From Thermoproteota archaeon (GTDB lineage: Archaea; Thermoproteota; Thermoprotei; Thermoproteales; Thermocladiaceae), in assembly GCA_013153895.1 (NCBI GenBank), contig JAADDN010000005.1, positions 1-46,112 on the forward strand: a stretch of DNA of 46,112 bases, given 5' to 3'. The notes below the pieces were generated by a model. It did not search any database and was not told the origin of the DNA. It saw only the letters and a program-made list of their open reading frames with translations. The translations under genes and the position numbers were made by a program. Of this stretch, positions 16,716-25,851 are shown in pieces. The stretch's first letter is position 1, and each line of letters starts with the position of its first letter.

Positions 16716-16735
16716 CATGTCTTACGCGTAGTCTC

Positions 16736-17683
16736 ATGAGTATGGAGCGATGTTGGCATGGTAGGGACGTTATTTCTATTCTTGATTTTGATCGTGAGTG
16801 TTTAGAGACGTTATTCAACCTGACTTTAGTAATGGAGAAGTACTCTCGTTCTCGTTTAAATATTCTTGAGGATAAGGTTCTAGCATTAGCATTTTTTGAA
16901 CCAAGTACGAGAACTAGACTCAGTTTTGAGACTGCTATGAAGAGGCTTGGAGGTATGACAATAGGGTTCACAGGTGAGGAGGCTATATCTGTATCTAAGG
17001 GTGAGTCTATAGCTGACACCGTGAGGATGTTAGATTCTTATGCTGACGCCATAGTCATAAGACATAGCTTGGAGGGTGTTGCTAAGTATGCAGCAGAGAT
17101 AGCTAACAATCCTGTAATAAATGCTGGAGATGGTACTCAGAATCATCCAACACAGGCAATGCTTGACCTATATACAATATGGAGAGAGCTTGGCGAGATT
17201 GATGGAATATGTATAGGAATATTAGGAGACTTAAAATATGCTAGAACAGTGAAATCACTAATAGAAGGCTTAACATTATTTAAACCATCGAAGATTTATC
17301 TAATATCTCCACCTGCATTAAGACCTAGGAAGGAGGTTCTCGCAGTATTAGACAAGGCAGGACTAAAGTACGAGCATGTTGAGAATATTGAAGAGGTCAT
17401 AAGAGAGCTAGATGTTCTCTATGTTGTCAGGATACAGAAGGAGAGATTTCCTGATGTTGTAGAGTATGAACGTGTTAAGGGAAGTTACAGGATTACTGTT
17501 GATACTCTTAAAAATGCTAAAGATACCTTAATCATACTTCATCCATTACCTAGAGTTGATGAGATTGATCCACAGGTAGATAATACTAAGTATGCCAGAT
17601 ACTTTAAACAAGCAGCATATGGAGTACCTCTACGTATGGCTTTACTAACATTAATATTTGGGAGAGAAGACAAGGTCAAGTAA
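16736..17683 (+). CDS. pyrB: Aspartate carbamoyltransferase, catalytic subunit
   Basis: Joins carbamoyl phosphate and aspartate, the committed step of pyrimidine synthesis. Clear signatures are FFEPSTRTRLSFETA (carbamoyl-phosphate binding, about residues 51-65), NAGDGTQNHPTQAMLD and HPLPRVDEID. The 315-residue length is standard. The ATG at 16736 fits the TATA box; a second ATG two codons in is possible. The stop shares a base with the pyrI start, so the catalytic and regulatory chains are probably translationally coupled. The first part uses T-ending codons, shifting to A-ending further on. Confidence 0.97.
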   Translation: MSMERCWHGRDVISILDFDRECLETLFNLTLVMEKYSRSRLNILEDKVLALAFFEPSTRTRLSFETAMKRLGGMTIGFTGEEAISVSKGESIADTVRMLDSYADAIVIRHSLEGVAKYAAEIANNPVINAGDGTQNHPTQAMLDLYTIWRELGEIDGICIGILGDLKYARTVKSLIEGLTLFKPSKIYLISPPALRPRKEVLAVLDKAGLKYEHVENIEEVIRELDVLYVVRIQKERFPDVVEYERVKGSYRITVDTLKNAKDTLIILHPLPRVDEIDPQVDNTKYARYFKQAAYGVPLRMALLTLIFGREDKVK

Positions 17684-18165
17684 TGATGGAGAAGGAGCTC
17701 ATAATTAGGAAGATAAGGGATGGAATAGTTATAGATCATATTCCTGCTGGAAGAGCATTAACAGTACTGAAACTTCTAGGAATAACAGGAAAAGAAGGTC
17801 TCAGAGTAGCATTAGTGATGAACGTAGAGAGCAGGAAGCTTGGACTGAAAGATATTATAAAGATTGAAGGTAGAGAACTATCGAAAGATGAGCTATCAAT
17901 TATAGCATTAGTAGCTCCAACAGCAACAATAAATATAATAAGAAATTACGAGGTTGTTCAGAAGTTTAAGGTTGAGATACCTGACGTAATAGAGGGTGCT
18001 CTAAAATGTATAAATAGTAAATGCATAACAAATAAACCTAGAGAACCAATAAAGACTCGATTCATAACAATATCAAAGGATCCACTAATGATAAAATGTG
18101 ATTACTGTGGAACAGTATATACAGCACAAGATATCGAGAACATGTTATTAAGAAGCAGAGAATGA
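17683..18165 (+). CDS. pyrI: Aspartate carbamoyltransferase, regulatory subunit
   Basis: Nucleotide-binding regulatory chain that gives the enzyme allosteric control by CTP/ATP. The N-terminal allosteric domain has IRDGIVIDHIPAGRALTVLK. The C-terminal zinc domain has four Cys as CINSKC (C-x4-C) and CDYC (C-x2-C), which contact PyrB. At 160 residues it is full length. Start is either the ATG at 17683, overlapping the pyrB stop, or the next ATG at 17686. It overlaps pyrD by 4 bases. Confidence 0.97.
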   Translation: MMEKELIIRKIRDGIVIDHIPAGRALTVLKLLGITGKEGLRVALVMNVESRKLGLKDIIKIEGRELSKDELSIIALVAPTATINIIRNYEVVQKFKVEIPDVIEGALKCINSKCITNKPREPIKTRFITISKDPLMIKCDYCGTVYTAQDIENMLLRSRE

Positions 18166-19100
18166 GAAGACTGAGAATATTACTCAAGTATGCTCATCCA
18201 GAGGTCACTCATAAGCTAGCTCACATAGCAATGAAATACTTAACACCAACACATGACTTATCTGAGCCTCATGTAGAGACTGAACTACTAGGTATAAAAT
18301 TTAGATGCCCAGTAGGAGTTGGAGCTGGAATAGACAAGAATGGTGACCTTATAAGAACATTTCAAGCAACAGGAGCAGGATTTCATGTTATAGGATCAGT
18401 CTTATTAAGAAGACGTGAAGGCAATCCTCATCCAAGATTGTATAGATATCCTGAGAGACTCGCAATGATAAATGCTATGGGATTACCTTCAAAAGGTGTT
18501 AAATATGTTCTACAGAACATAAATAAGATTAATATAAAGACTAATCTGATAGTTAATATTGCAGGCTTCGATATAGGGGAGTTTGTCTCTCTCTGCAAGA
18601 TATTTGATAAAGTAGATAAGGTGAAGGTTATAGAGTTGAACATAAGCTGTCCTCAGTATAGAGGTATAGATCTACATGAGCCTGATCTTTTAGAGAAGCT
18701 TTTAACAATGGTTAGAGAAGTAACATCTAAACCTTTACTAGTCAAGATTAGGCCTAGAAACATAGATATTAGGAAGATAGTTCATATATGTGAATCTTTC
18801 AAAAATGTTGGATTAACAATATCAAACTCTTTTCCTGTTAAGGCAAGTTTCTTATCCTCAGGTATTGGTGGTGTAAGTGGATTACCATTATACAAACTTG
18901 TCTGTAAGCTAATAAAACTGGTACGTGATATCAGTGATATAGATGTAGTAGCATGTGGAGGAGTATTCACGAGTAGACAAGTGATAGAGCTAATGAAGAT
19001 GTTTAAGGTATCTCTAGTACAGGTTGTGACTGCGATAGCTTATGAAGGACCTTTCGCAATTATGAGGATTGTACGAGATCTAGAATCTCAGTATCAGTAG
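18162..19100 (+). CDS. pyrD: Dihydroorotate dehydrogenase
   Basis: FMN-dependent oxidation of dihydroorotate to orotate. Seen: GVGAGIDKNGDLIRTF (FMN/substrate region, about residues 53-68), GSVLLRRREGNPHPRLYR, NAMGLPSKG, LNISCPQYRG and KIRPRN, then GGVF near the C-terminus. The RREGNPxPR stretch resembles the class 2 (quinone-linked) family more than class 1, although there is no N-terminal membrane helix. The electron acceptor is therefore uncertain, and no pyrK homologue is adjacent. It is last in pyrBID. The final 21 bases overlap the convergent PiT-like gene. Confidence 0.9.
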   Translation: MRRLRILLKYAHPEVTHKLAHIAMKYLTPTHDLSEPHVETELLGIKFRCPVGVGAGIDKNGDLIRTFQATGAGFHVIGSVLLRRREGNPHPRLYRYPERLAMINAMGLPSKGVKYVLQNINKINIKTNLIVNIAGFDIGEFVSLCKIFDKVDKVKVIELNISCPQYRGIDLHEPDLLEKLLTMVREVTSKPLLVKIRPRNIDIRKIVHICESFKNVGLTISNSFPVKASFLSSGIGGVSGLPLYKLVCKLIKLVRDISDIDVVACGGVFTSRQVIELMKMFKVSLVQVVTAIAYEGPFAIMRIVRDLESQYQ

Positions 19101-19967
19101 TATAATCATGGTTAATAATGCTGATAATGGTATAGAGCCGTATAAGACAGTTAGAGCACGCTTAACATATCTAGTATCTATTATCCTTATAGAGTATCCA
19201 TAGCTTACGCCGACTATAGAACATACTAGGAGAACTGAGAAGCTTACTGGAATACCTAACAATGTTGCTACTTGAGCAGCAAGATAGGAGAATAACATTG
19301 CAGTTAAACAACCTGTCAACGTTAATGCATACACTCCAGCTAACTTACGGAGCGTCCTCTTTCCTGTTATGAATGTTCCTATCATTGATGCAACAATTAT
19401 GAGGACTAGTGCTATGGTATCTCTCCCCTCTATAGACCATAAGTACCCTATGTTATTTGCTCCAAAGCTCATACATAAGAGAAATGATGCTACATATGAA
19501 GCAAGCCTATACACTGACGCCGTTAATGTAGGTCTTCTGCTACCAATCTTATGTAGAGTCTTTAAGAGGAGAGGAGATAATACCAATATTATTAATGATG
19601 ATACAGTCCAGTAAGTTATTGCATAAAGTAGTTTAGGATCTCCATACGTTATTAAGCCGTAAGTCATTATGCTTGTGGAGAGTATGTACATTAGAGATAC
19701 AGGAACCTTAAATAGTTCTCCTAATAGGACTAGAATCAACGTAACTGATAATGCAATGTTTAGAAAGCTTAATGGTACCGTGATAGGTACCATACGGTGG
19801 CTCTGCAGTACTAATCCAATTATGTAGCTAACATAAGCAAATATGGGAGCAGTTCTCTCATTAAGCATCCTAGTACTCACAAGAGGTCCAACACACACGG
19901 AGAGATTATTACTACTAATCAAGTATGTTAATAGGGTTACCAGGATCAAAGTTACTAGTGACCTCAT
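19080..19967 (-). CDS. Divergent PiT-family phosphate transporter-like membrane protein
   Basis: A 295-residue protein with about nine or ten hydrophobic helices. Two repeat signatures resemble those of inorganic phosphate (PiT) transporters: SSNNLSVCVGPLVS (about residues 18-31) and SFGANNIGYLW (about 166-176). In canonical PiT both contain Asn-Asp; here both read Asn-Asn, so the transported ion may differ or activity may be altered. It lies downstream of two DUF47 (PhoU-like) genes on the same strand, the classic partners of PiT transporters, which supports the family call. The order is DUF47, DUF47, transporter, with spacings of 40 and about 4 bases. Confidence 0.7.
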   Translation of the reverse strand: MRSLVTLILVTLLTYLISSNNLSVCVGPLVSTRMLNERTAPIFAYVSYIIGLVLQSHRMVPITVPLSFLNIALSVTLILVLLGELFKVPVSLMYILSTSIMTYGLITYGDPKLLYAITYWTVSSLIILVLSPLLLKTLHKIGSRRPTLTASVYRLASYVASFLLCMSFGANNIGYLWSIEGRDTIALVLIIVASMIGTFITGKRTLRKLAGVYALTLTGCLTAMLFSYLAAQVATLLGIPVSFSVLLVCSIVGVSYGYSIRIIDTRYVKRALTVLYGSIPLSALLTMIILLILRF

Positions 19968-19971
19968 CTAA

Positions 19972-20637
19972 TCAGGAAATTGATATTAATAGGAGTAGTG
20001 TGAGCTCTGCAAGATCTCGTAACTTATCTACGACAGTATCCATCATATATGTTATCGATACTGCAGAATGAAATTCTACTAACGACATGTTGTCAGCATA
20101 GCTATATATGTTGTCTAGCATCCTCTCCTTCATCTCATCAACCTCTTCTTCAATCCTCTCGATCTCTATCATACGACTTCTAGACTCGCTAAGAGACCCA
20201 TTTATAACAGTAGTGTATATGTCCTGAAGGTTCTTTATTGCTTGTGAAGCTTTTCTTCCTGCCTCAGTTATGTACATGTGCACCTTAGCTACTATGTCCC
20301 TATTCCTGGAGTATCTTACTAATCTCTCAAACTCTTTAGAGAGCACATAGATCTCGTCAAGAACATCATCTATCTTGTTAGCCATTATCTCGATAATATT
20401 TAAGGCATGTGCAGTCACAGCACCGCGAGAAAGAAGTTCAGAGATCTCTCTAGATATTTCATCACCTCTCTTCTCAAGCTCAGCTATCTTCTTTAGACAT
20501 TGATTACCTAATCTACACTCTGGAGCTGTTAATATTTCGAGAGCTTTCATAGATAGTGATAGATGTTCTCTAAATTTGTCAAATATGATCTTCTCCTGAC
20601 CTCTAATTATGTTAAGTATCTTATCTAGAATTCTCAT
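19972..20637 (-). CDS. DUF47 / PhoU-like Pit accessory protein
   Basis: A 221-residue all-helical protein of the DUF47 family, PhoU-like regulators coupled to PiT transporters. Typical features are the helix pair ending in AELEKRGDEISREISELLSR (about residues 49-68), with Glu and Asp that bind metal in PhoU-like proteins, then NIIEIMANKIDDVLDEIY and the second-half equivalent ERIEEEVDEMKERMLDNIY. I use the ATG at 20637; an adjacent TTG upstream is less likely. It ends 4 bases before the PiT-like gene, so the two are almost certainly co-transcribed and probably interact. Confidence 0.82.
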   Translation of the reverse strand: MRILDKILNIIRGQEKIIFDKFREHLSLSMKALEILTAPECRLGNQCLKKIAELEKRGDEISREISELLSRGAVTAHALNIIEIMANKIDDVLDEIYVLSKEFERLVRYSRNRDIVAKVHMYITEAGRKASQAIKNLQDIYTTVINGSLSESRSRMIEIERIEEEVDEMKERMLDNIYSYADNMSLVEFHSAVSITYMMDTVVDKLRDLAELTLLLLISIS

Positions 20638-20677
20638 CAAGGTAACATGTCTCTACAGGGTTATAATACTATTTGTG

Positions 20678-21376
20678 TTAGGAACCTGGAAGCATAGTAT
20701 ACAATGTCAATAACATGTTTGCTAGATCTTGCGCAGAATCTGCTAAATTATCTACAAGCTGTACTATCATCCTGACATGTAGAAGCTCGTGACAAGTAAT
20801 CTCATTAGCCTTCCTAGATAATTCTAGAAGTATCTTATTCTTCAGAACATCAACATCATGCTCAATATTGTTAACCTTAGTTATATTATTAGTGAGATCA
20901 TCAAGCTTCATAGACTCAGCTATGCTTGATCTCAACGTTCTCACAGCCTCCTCACAGAGTTGTAGAGTAGTGTTTAAATAAGATGCTAAACTACTCCAAA
21001 CCTTACAGTGATTCTCAGGAAGTGCAAGATACCTCTCGATCTCTAACGTGAGAACGTTAACAGTATCTAACATATCATCAAGCTTGTTCATTAAAGTTGA
21101 TAGTAGAGGTATAGATATTGGATGTAATGTTCCTGACTTTATTATAAGTGCCCAAGCCTCCTTCATAAGATCATCACCCTTCACTTCTAGACACTTAACC
21201 TTATAAACGACATCACCAATCTTATCACATAGTTCAGATCGAGTAGAACATTCATTAACGAAATTTCTAACTATCCTTATAGCCTCCTCCGTAAGAGAGA
21301 GGTGACTAGATAAACATTCGAGAATCTTCCTATCTAGTGCAAGCTTACCAACTAATCTTGCAAGTATGTTCCTCAT
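20678..21376 (-). CDS. Second DUF47 / PhoU-like protein
   Basis: A 232-residue helical protein paralogous in layout to the next gene downstream. It has VKCLEVKGDDLMKEAWALII (about residues 59-78), LLSTLMNKLDDMLDTVNVLT and the second half NNIEHDVDVLKNKILLEL. Sequence identity to its neighbour looks low, so the duplication is old or they were recruited separately. It has more Cys than is usual for the family. Together the two may form a heteromeric regulator of the PiT-like transporter, which is inference. Its start follows the GltD-like gene by one base, extending the transcription unit. Confidence 0.78.
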   Translation of the reverse strand: MRNILARLVGKLALDRKILECLSSHLSLTEEAIRIVRNFVNECSTRSELCDKIGDVVYKVKCLEVKGDDLMKEAWALIIKSGTLHPISIPLLSTLMNKLDDMLDTVNVLTLEIERYLALPENHCKVWSSLASYLNTTLQLCEEAVRTLRSSIAESMKLDDLTNNITKVNNIEHDVDVLKNKILLELSRKANEITCHELLHVRMIVQLVDNLADSAQDLANMLLTLYTMLPGS

Positions 21377-21377
21377 C

Positions 21378-22373
21378 TCAGAGCTTCTCCCTCAAGTATA
21401 GTTCTATACTCTTCGCAGCTTTTAAACCAGTACCTACTGCCTGACCTATACTAGATGGACCAAGCACGACATCACCAGCAGCATAGATCTTCGGATTTCT
21501 TGTTCTAAAGTTCTCATCTACCTTTATCCTCCCCCTATCTATATCTATATTGAACATTGATGCAACCTTCTCATCAATTGGTGGTGTTGGTTCTTCACCT
21601 ATAGCCTCTATAACGCTATCACACTCTATGATGATCCTATCCTTCTCATCTATCTGAAACCTATCACCTACACGCACCACTTTTCCTACTTCGATACCTG
21701 TAACTTTTCCTCTACTAGTGACTATTTTTGTAGGATTCCTCTCTTCATATAGCTCAATATTGTACTTACGTACTAGCTCTGAGAGCTCTCTATACGCTCT
21801 AGATTCTGATAACTTACGTCTATACACGAGAATAACCTTCTTACTCCTCAAGCATAGTTCTTCAACAACATCCACAGCTGTCCTACCAGCACCAACAACT
21901 ACAACTCTATCACCAACGTCAGGTTCTTGAGACACATAGCCAAGCTCTCTCAATCTTATCTTAAAGATGTATTCAAGTGCTGGATATACTCCAGAACTGT
22001 CTTCTCCCTCTATTCCAAGCATTCTACTTCTCCAAGCACCTGTACATATCAGCAGAGCATCATACTTATCAACAAGCTCTCTAAAACTTACTACTCTACT
22101 TGCAAGTTCATCTCCCTCGCACTTTACATTACCTTCCTGAACTTTTATCCCAAGATTGAATACTACTCCCCTCTTCTCAAGCTCAATCCTCCTCTGTATG
22201 AGTCTCTTCTTTGGAACTCTTCTCTCAGGTATTGCAAACATCATCATTCCTCCAATCTCAGGAAGTCTATCATAGACATGTACTTCAATTCCTCTACTAG
22301 ATAAGTAGTCAGCAGCTTGAAGACCTGCAGGACCTGACCCAAGTATGGCTACCTTACGACCTAGCTTCTCCAT
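21378..22373 (-). CDS. GltD-like FAD/NAD(P)-dependent oxidoreductase
   Basis: A flavoprotein of the glutamate-synthase small-subunit/NfnL-like group. It has the FAD-binding motif GSGPAGLQAADYLSSRG (about residues 10-26), EIGGMMMFAIPERRVP, the NAD(P)-binding motif VVVGAGRTAVDVVEEL, and the closing FAD motif IYAAGDVVLGPSSIGQAV. I start at the ATG at 22373 (331 residues). The frame is open for 32 more codons, but these overlap the DUF89 gene and lack family similarity. The N-terminal ferredoxin-like domain of true GltD is absent. No glutamate synthase large subunit is nearby, so its electron acceptor partner is unknown. Confidence 0.83.
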   Translation of the reverse strand: MEKLGRKVAILGSGPAGLQAADYLSSRGIEVHVYDRLPEIGGMMMFAIPERRVPKKRLIQRRIELEKRGVVFNLGIKVQEGNVKCEGDELASRVVSFRELVDKYDALLICTGAWRSRMLGIEGEDSSGVYPALEYIFKIRLRELGYVSQEPDVGDRVVVVGAGRTAVDVVEELCLRSKKVILVYRRKLSESRAYRELSELVRKYNIELYEERNPTKIVTSRGKVTGIEVGKVVRVGDRFQIDEKDRIIIECDSVIEAIGEEPTPPIDEKVASMFNIDIDRGRIKVDENFRTRNPKIYAAGDVVLGPSSIGQAVGTGLKAAKSIELYLREKL

Positions 22374-23241
22374 ACTGTGAATACGTTCGAGCTCTAAAAT
22401 TAATATAATCCGATGTAGCAATAACTCCAGAACCCTTTTCAACTCCAAGAAACCTCGCGATAGGTCCACATTTAGCTACTAGAAGAAACAGAATAGGGCA
22501 TGAATGTTCTTCTCTACACCAGTCAATATATGCTTCCAGGTTAGCTATTCCCTTACTAATTATTACTGTACCAGGTTCATCAAACTCCTTCACAGCATAA
22601 AGTATTGGCGGACATCTTCCACATACCTCAATCATCTCAAACTTCATGTTAAGTCTCATTAACGTAGCTTCAACAATCTCTCTAGTAACATCTATCTCGT
22701 AGGGATACTCTCTAACTAGTAGTATTACATCATGATCTTTCTTCAACATATCTGCAAGAGCAATATCAAATATATGCTCTCCAGAGTTATCTAGGACATA
22801 GCATACTCTCCTACACTTCTTAAGTACATCTCTAACCTTAATATCACGTTCAAGAGTCTTAACGTCTCTCATCAATATGTTATACACATTTGAGAGGTCT
22901 GGTCTATAATCATGCATCTCAACATCTAGAAGATTAGCATTTACTGCGAATCTAATTGCATCATCTATACTTCTTATGCTCTCACGAACTACCTCGTAGA
23001 TCTTCATAAATTTCTCACATATATTCAATTTCTCTTCTCTATGAGGATCCTCTTTACCTGAAAGTTTCACCACAAGATCGAAACTATGTATAAAAACGTT
23101 TGTTCTCTTCTCAAGATCGAGCTCTGATAACTCTCTTAGAAACCTCTTAACAATATCTGGACATAGACCACATGTCTTATATAGTTCTCTAAGTCTAGAC
23201 TCCAGTAAGCATAGTAGACAGTTCAAGCTATCTAAAAACAC
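22354..23241 (-). CDS. DUF89 (ARMT1-like) metal-dependent phosphatase family protein
   Basis: A 295-residue protein of the DUF89 family, metal-dependent damage-control phosphatases acting on phosphometabolites. It has the N-terminal Cys pair NCLLC, the core motif LDNSGEHIFDIALADML (about residues 150-166; Asp/Asn/Glu metal ligands) and VIISKGIANLEAY (about 227-239). The substrate of archaeal members is not established. GTG at 23241 is the likely start. A minus-strand TATA-like element (about 23262-23270) sits 25 bases upstream and directly beside the TATA box of the divergent nuclease gene. The 3' end overlaps the GltD-like gene start by about 20 bases. Confidence 0.82.
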   Translation of the reverse strand: MFLDSLNCLLCLLESRLRELYKTCGLCPDIVKRFLRELSELDLEKRTNVFIHSFDLVVKLSGKEDPHREEKLNICEKFMKIYEVVRESIRSIDDAIRFAVNANLLDVEMHDYRPDLSNVYNILMRDVKTLERDIKVRDVLKKCRRVCYVLDNSGEHIFDIALADMLKKDHDVILLVREYPYEIDVTREIVEATLMRLNMKFEMIEVCGRCPPILYAVKEFDEPGTVIISKGIANLEAYIDWCREEHSCPILFLLVAKCGPIARFLGVEKGSGVIATSDYINFRARTYSQYGEARS

Positions 23242-23261
23242 TCTCGACCACTTAGAACCGC

Positions 23262-23280
23262 ATTATTAAGCTTTTTAATC
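23262..23280. promoter_or_regulatory. Back-to-back TATA boxes of the divergent DUF89 and beta-CASP genes
   Basis: The plus-strand TATA CTTTTTAATC (23271-23280) is centred 25 bases before the GTG at 23300. The minus-strand TATA CTTAATAAT (23262-23270) is centred 25 bases before the GTG at 23241. The two boxes touch, so binding of TBP to one may exclude the other. Confidence 0.5.
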
Positions 23281-23299
23281 TGATCCTCACACATGTCCT

Positions 23300-24607
23300 G
23301 TGGGAAAGCTCCTAGTAAAAGTGCTAGGAGGTGCGGGAGAGGTAGGGAGAGCTGCAGTACTCGTGAAATCTCTAGAAAGTGGAACTGCTGTACTTCTTGA
23401 CTATGGTGTGAACTTTGATGAACAAGATAGACCACTATTCCCACAACATGTGAGACCAAGAGACATAACATGTGTAGCACTCTCACACGCTCACCTAGAT
23501 CACTGTGGATCACTACCAAGCTTGTTCGTAAGTTACGAGCTTGCACTCTATGCAACACCACTCACTATAGAGCTTAGTGACCTCTTAATAAAAGATCTTC
23601 TCAAACTTAGTGGATACTATCTACCATATGAGCATAGAGAGGTCTCAAAGATGCTTGAGTGTACAGTACCTGTAACATATGGAGAAGTTGTTGAGGTGAC
23701 ACGTGACCTAACGCTCACATTTCTCAATGCTGGACATGTACCAGGAAGCTCAATGATACTCATAGAGATGGATGGATGGAGAATACTATATACAGGAGAC
23801 TTCAATCCAATGCCTACCTGCCTACTTAATGGTGCTGATCTCTCAAACATACCTAAAGATATTGATCTAGTAATAATGGAGGGAACATACGTGAATGGTA
23901 CTCACCCACCAAGAGAGGTACTTGAGAGACAGCTAGTAGAGATAACACTTTCAGTACTTGAGGAAGGTGGATGCGTATTAATACCTAGCTTCACGGTAGG
24001 TAGATCACAGGAGGTGCTCTCAATACTTGTTAAATATGGTATCGATACTTACCCCATAATTGTTGATGGATTAGCAAGAATAGCTAACGAGATAATAGCA
24101 AGATACCCACACTACCTAAGAGACTACAAGCTGTACAAGAGAGCTATGGAGGTTGCTATAGAAGTTCCAAGTGAGTACTTTAGGAGAAATGTTGGTTCAG
24201 AACCATGCATAATAATATCACCAGCAGGAATGTTGAAAGGTGGAGCAGTGATACAGTACCTCAAGAAGCTATCTAAGAATCGTAAGAACGCTATCATACT
24301 ACCAAGCTTTCAAGCACCAGGAACGCCAGGCTTTCAGATTCTGACGAGGGGCAAGGCCATAGTAGACAACAAGGAGATAAAAATAGATGCACAGATATAC
24401 TGGCTCGACTTGAGCGCACACGCGGGAAGAAGAGAACTTGAAGAATTCATAAGAAGATTTGATACAAACACTAGAATAATCATGGTACATACAACACTAC
24501 TAAATGCATTAAAGTTTGTAACAAGATTAAAACAGAAGTACGATATAGATAACGTGCTCGTACCACGAAACCTAGGCGAGACTCTAGTGCTCGAGAAAAC
24601 GGCTTAA
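23300..24607 (+). CDS. Beta-CASP metallo-beta-lactamase ribonuclease (aCPSF2-like)
   Basis: An archaeal CPSF-type ribonuclease without the N-terminal KH domains of aCPSF1. The start KVLGGAGEVGRAAVLVK is typical of aCPSF2. The zinc site is ALSHAHLDHCGSLPS (HxHxDH, about residues 72-86), followed by GHVPGSSM, YTGDFN, VLIPSFTVGRSQEVL in the beta-CASP domain, ISPAGMLKGGAV, and DLSAHAGRRELEEFI with a conserved His. The 435-residue length is right for aCPSF2. Role in RNA processing or decay is family knowledge. The GTG start at 23300 is supported by the TATA box; an ATG at 23293 is out of frame. Confidence 0.9.
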   Translation: MGKLLVKVLGGAGEVGRAAVLVKSLESGTAVLLDYGVNFDEQDRPLFPQHVRPRDITCVALSHAHLDHCGSLPSLFVSYELALYATPLTIELSDLLIKDLLKLSGYYLPYEHREVSKMLECTVPVTYGEVVEVTRDLTLTFLNAGHVPGSSMILIEMDGWRILYTGDFNPMPTCLLNGADLSNIPKDIDLVIMEGTYVNGTHPPREVLERQLVEITLSVLEEGGCVLIPSFTVGRSQEVLSILVKYGIDTYPIIVDGLARIANEIIARYPHYLRDYKLYKRAMEVAIEVPSEYFRRNVGSEPCIIISPAGMLKGGAVIQYLKKLSKNRKNAIILPSFQAPGTPGFQILTRGKAIVDNKEIKIDAQIYWLDLSAHAGRRELEEFIRRFDTNTRIIMVHTTLLNALKFVTRLKQKYDIDNVLVPRNLGETLVLEKTA

Positions 24608-24639
24608 GTAAGTCCTCCTATAATTATAATCTAAGACTC

Positions 24640-25818
24640 ATGTTAAAGAGGAAAGCAATATCGAACATTGTAGCAGTATCACTTCTCCTAGCAATAATGT
24701 TCGTAATATTGTCAATATTGTACATATATGTTTGGAAAAACATGTCAGCTACAACAACAGTACAGAAAGCAGCAAATATGCCACTAATAATAACAGGAAT
24801 ACATTACACAGTTGATGGTCTCATAATTGATGTTAGAGCAACAACAACTCCAGCATATGTAAAATACGTCTACATATTCACATATCCTAATAGAGCACTA
24901 GTAGACGTTATAACGCTTAACCCACCAGTATATGTACCACTTGGAAAAACAGTATCAATACTAATCAACATTGGATCAATATTAAACAAGATTGGATCTA
25001 AATATATAATTGTAGCAGTTGGTTCAGAAGCAGGAGCTACATTAGCAATGTATGGAACACCAATACCAATAAAACAGATACAGCAGTACTTATCTAAGAG
25101 CACAGAGTTCGTACTTCTAGCAGCAAGAACAGGAACAGGACTAGAAGTAGATCCATCATACATACATTTTGTGATCATTAACCCAGCATTAGATACATAC
25201 AAGTTCTACTATATTGATGGATCAACAGTAGAGACAGCAAGTGGACAACTAACAATGTTAACCACAAATGTGCTATATCTAAATGAGACTACTCTCCAGC
25301 AGAGGTATGATCTAGGTCCTGTCGTAGTCTTCGTAGATCCATATAATGCAGCTAAGACCTATACTGTGACTATAGTAGACATATATGGTACACCTCACAC
25401 ATTCACGTTAACTAAACTTGTAAATGATCCCTCAGAAGTCGTAGCTGACTATCTAATATGTTGGGAGGACCTATGGTGGCCTGGTACTACAGCAAACTTA
25501 GACAACTATATAGATGAGGTAATTAGAGTAACAATATTCATAAATGGTACAGTAAGGATACAGCCTCTACATGGTTCAGGAGGATTCCTTCACATGTTCA
25601 TGTTAGGATCATTAACTAAAGATCAGATACTAGCTGCAGTTAATGCATACGTAAACCTCAACTACTGTCTTAAGGGAACTCAGTACACGTTCATAGTCTT
25701 CGTCAAGCCTCATAACACGGAGTACTCTGCTACTGTAAGTGCACAATTATGGGATCCAAACACGTGTACTTACATAACTGTGCCTCCACTACCTGTGTTC
25801 TATAGGTTAGCTGGGTAA
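24640..25818 (+). CDS. Pilin-like exported surface protein (class III signal peptide)
   Basis: The N-terminus MLKRKAISNIVAVSLLLAIM and the following helix to about residue 30 match archaeal type IV pilin-like signals (basic leader then a hydrophobic H-domain). The remaining 360 residues are rich in Thr, Val, Ile and Tyr with alternating beta-strand character, typical of an extracellular beta-rich domain, with scattered NxT/NxS sites and two Cys near the C-terminus. I do not recognise the mature domain. It ends 33 bases before the transporter-binding-protein gene wtpA and is on the same strand, so co-transcription with the tungstate/molybdate operon is possible but unproven. Confidence 0.68.
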   Translation: MLKRKAISNIVAVSLLLAIMFVILSILYIYVWKNMSATTTVQKAANMPLIITGIHYTVDGLIIDVRATTTPAYVKYVYIFTYPNRALVDVITLNPPVYVPLGKTVSILINIGSILNKIGSKYIIVAVGSEAGATLAMYGTPIPIKQIQQYLSKSTEFVLLAARTGTGLEVDPSYIHFVIINPALDTYKFYYIDGSTVETASGQLTMLTTNVLYLNETTLQQRYDLGPVVVFVDPYNAAKTYTVTIVDIYGTPHTFTLTKLVNDPSEVVADYLICWEDLWWPGTTANLDNYIDEVIRVTIFINGTVRIQPLHGSGGFLHMFMLGSLTKDQILAAVNAYVNLNYCLKGTQYTFIVFVKPHNTEYSATVSAQLWDPNTCTYITVPPLPVFYRLAG

Positions 25819-25851
25819 GAGTTATTAGAGACCGTTATCGGAAGTTAGATA

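Noticed and set aside
16664..16735. CTGA at about 16691 before pyrB, considered as the D box of another C/D sRNA.
   Set aside because: No C box or C'/D' pair is present at suitable spacing.
21927..22304. A 125-codon plus-strand frame inside the GltD-like gene.
   Set aside because: It is antisense to the FAD-binding region and has Ser/Tyr-rich low-complexity sequence.
23232..23561. A 109-codon minus-strand frame over the start of the beta-CASP nuclease gene.
   Set aside because: It overlaps the metal-binding core of a well-conserved gene and its translation is low-complexity Leu/His/Val.
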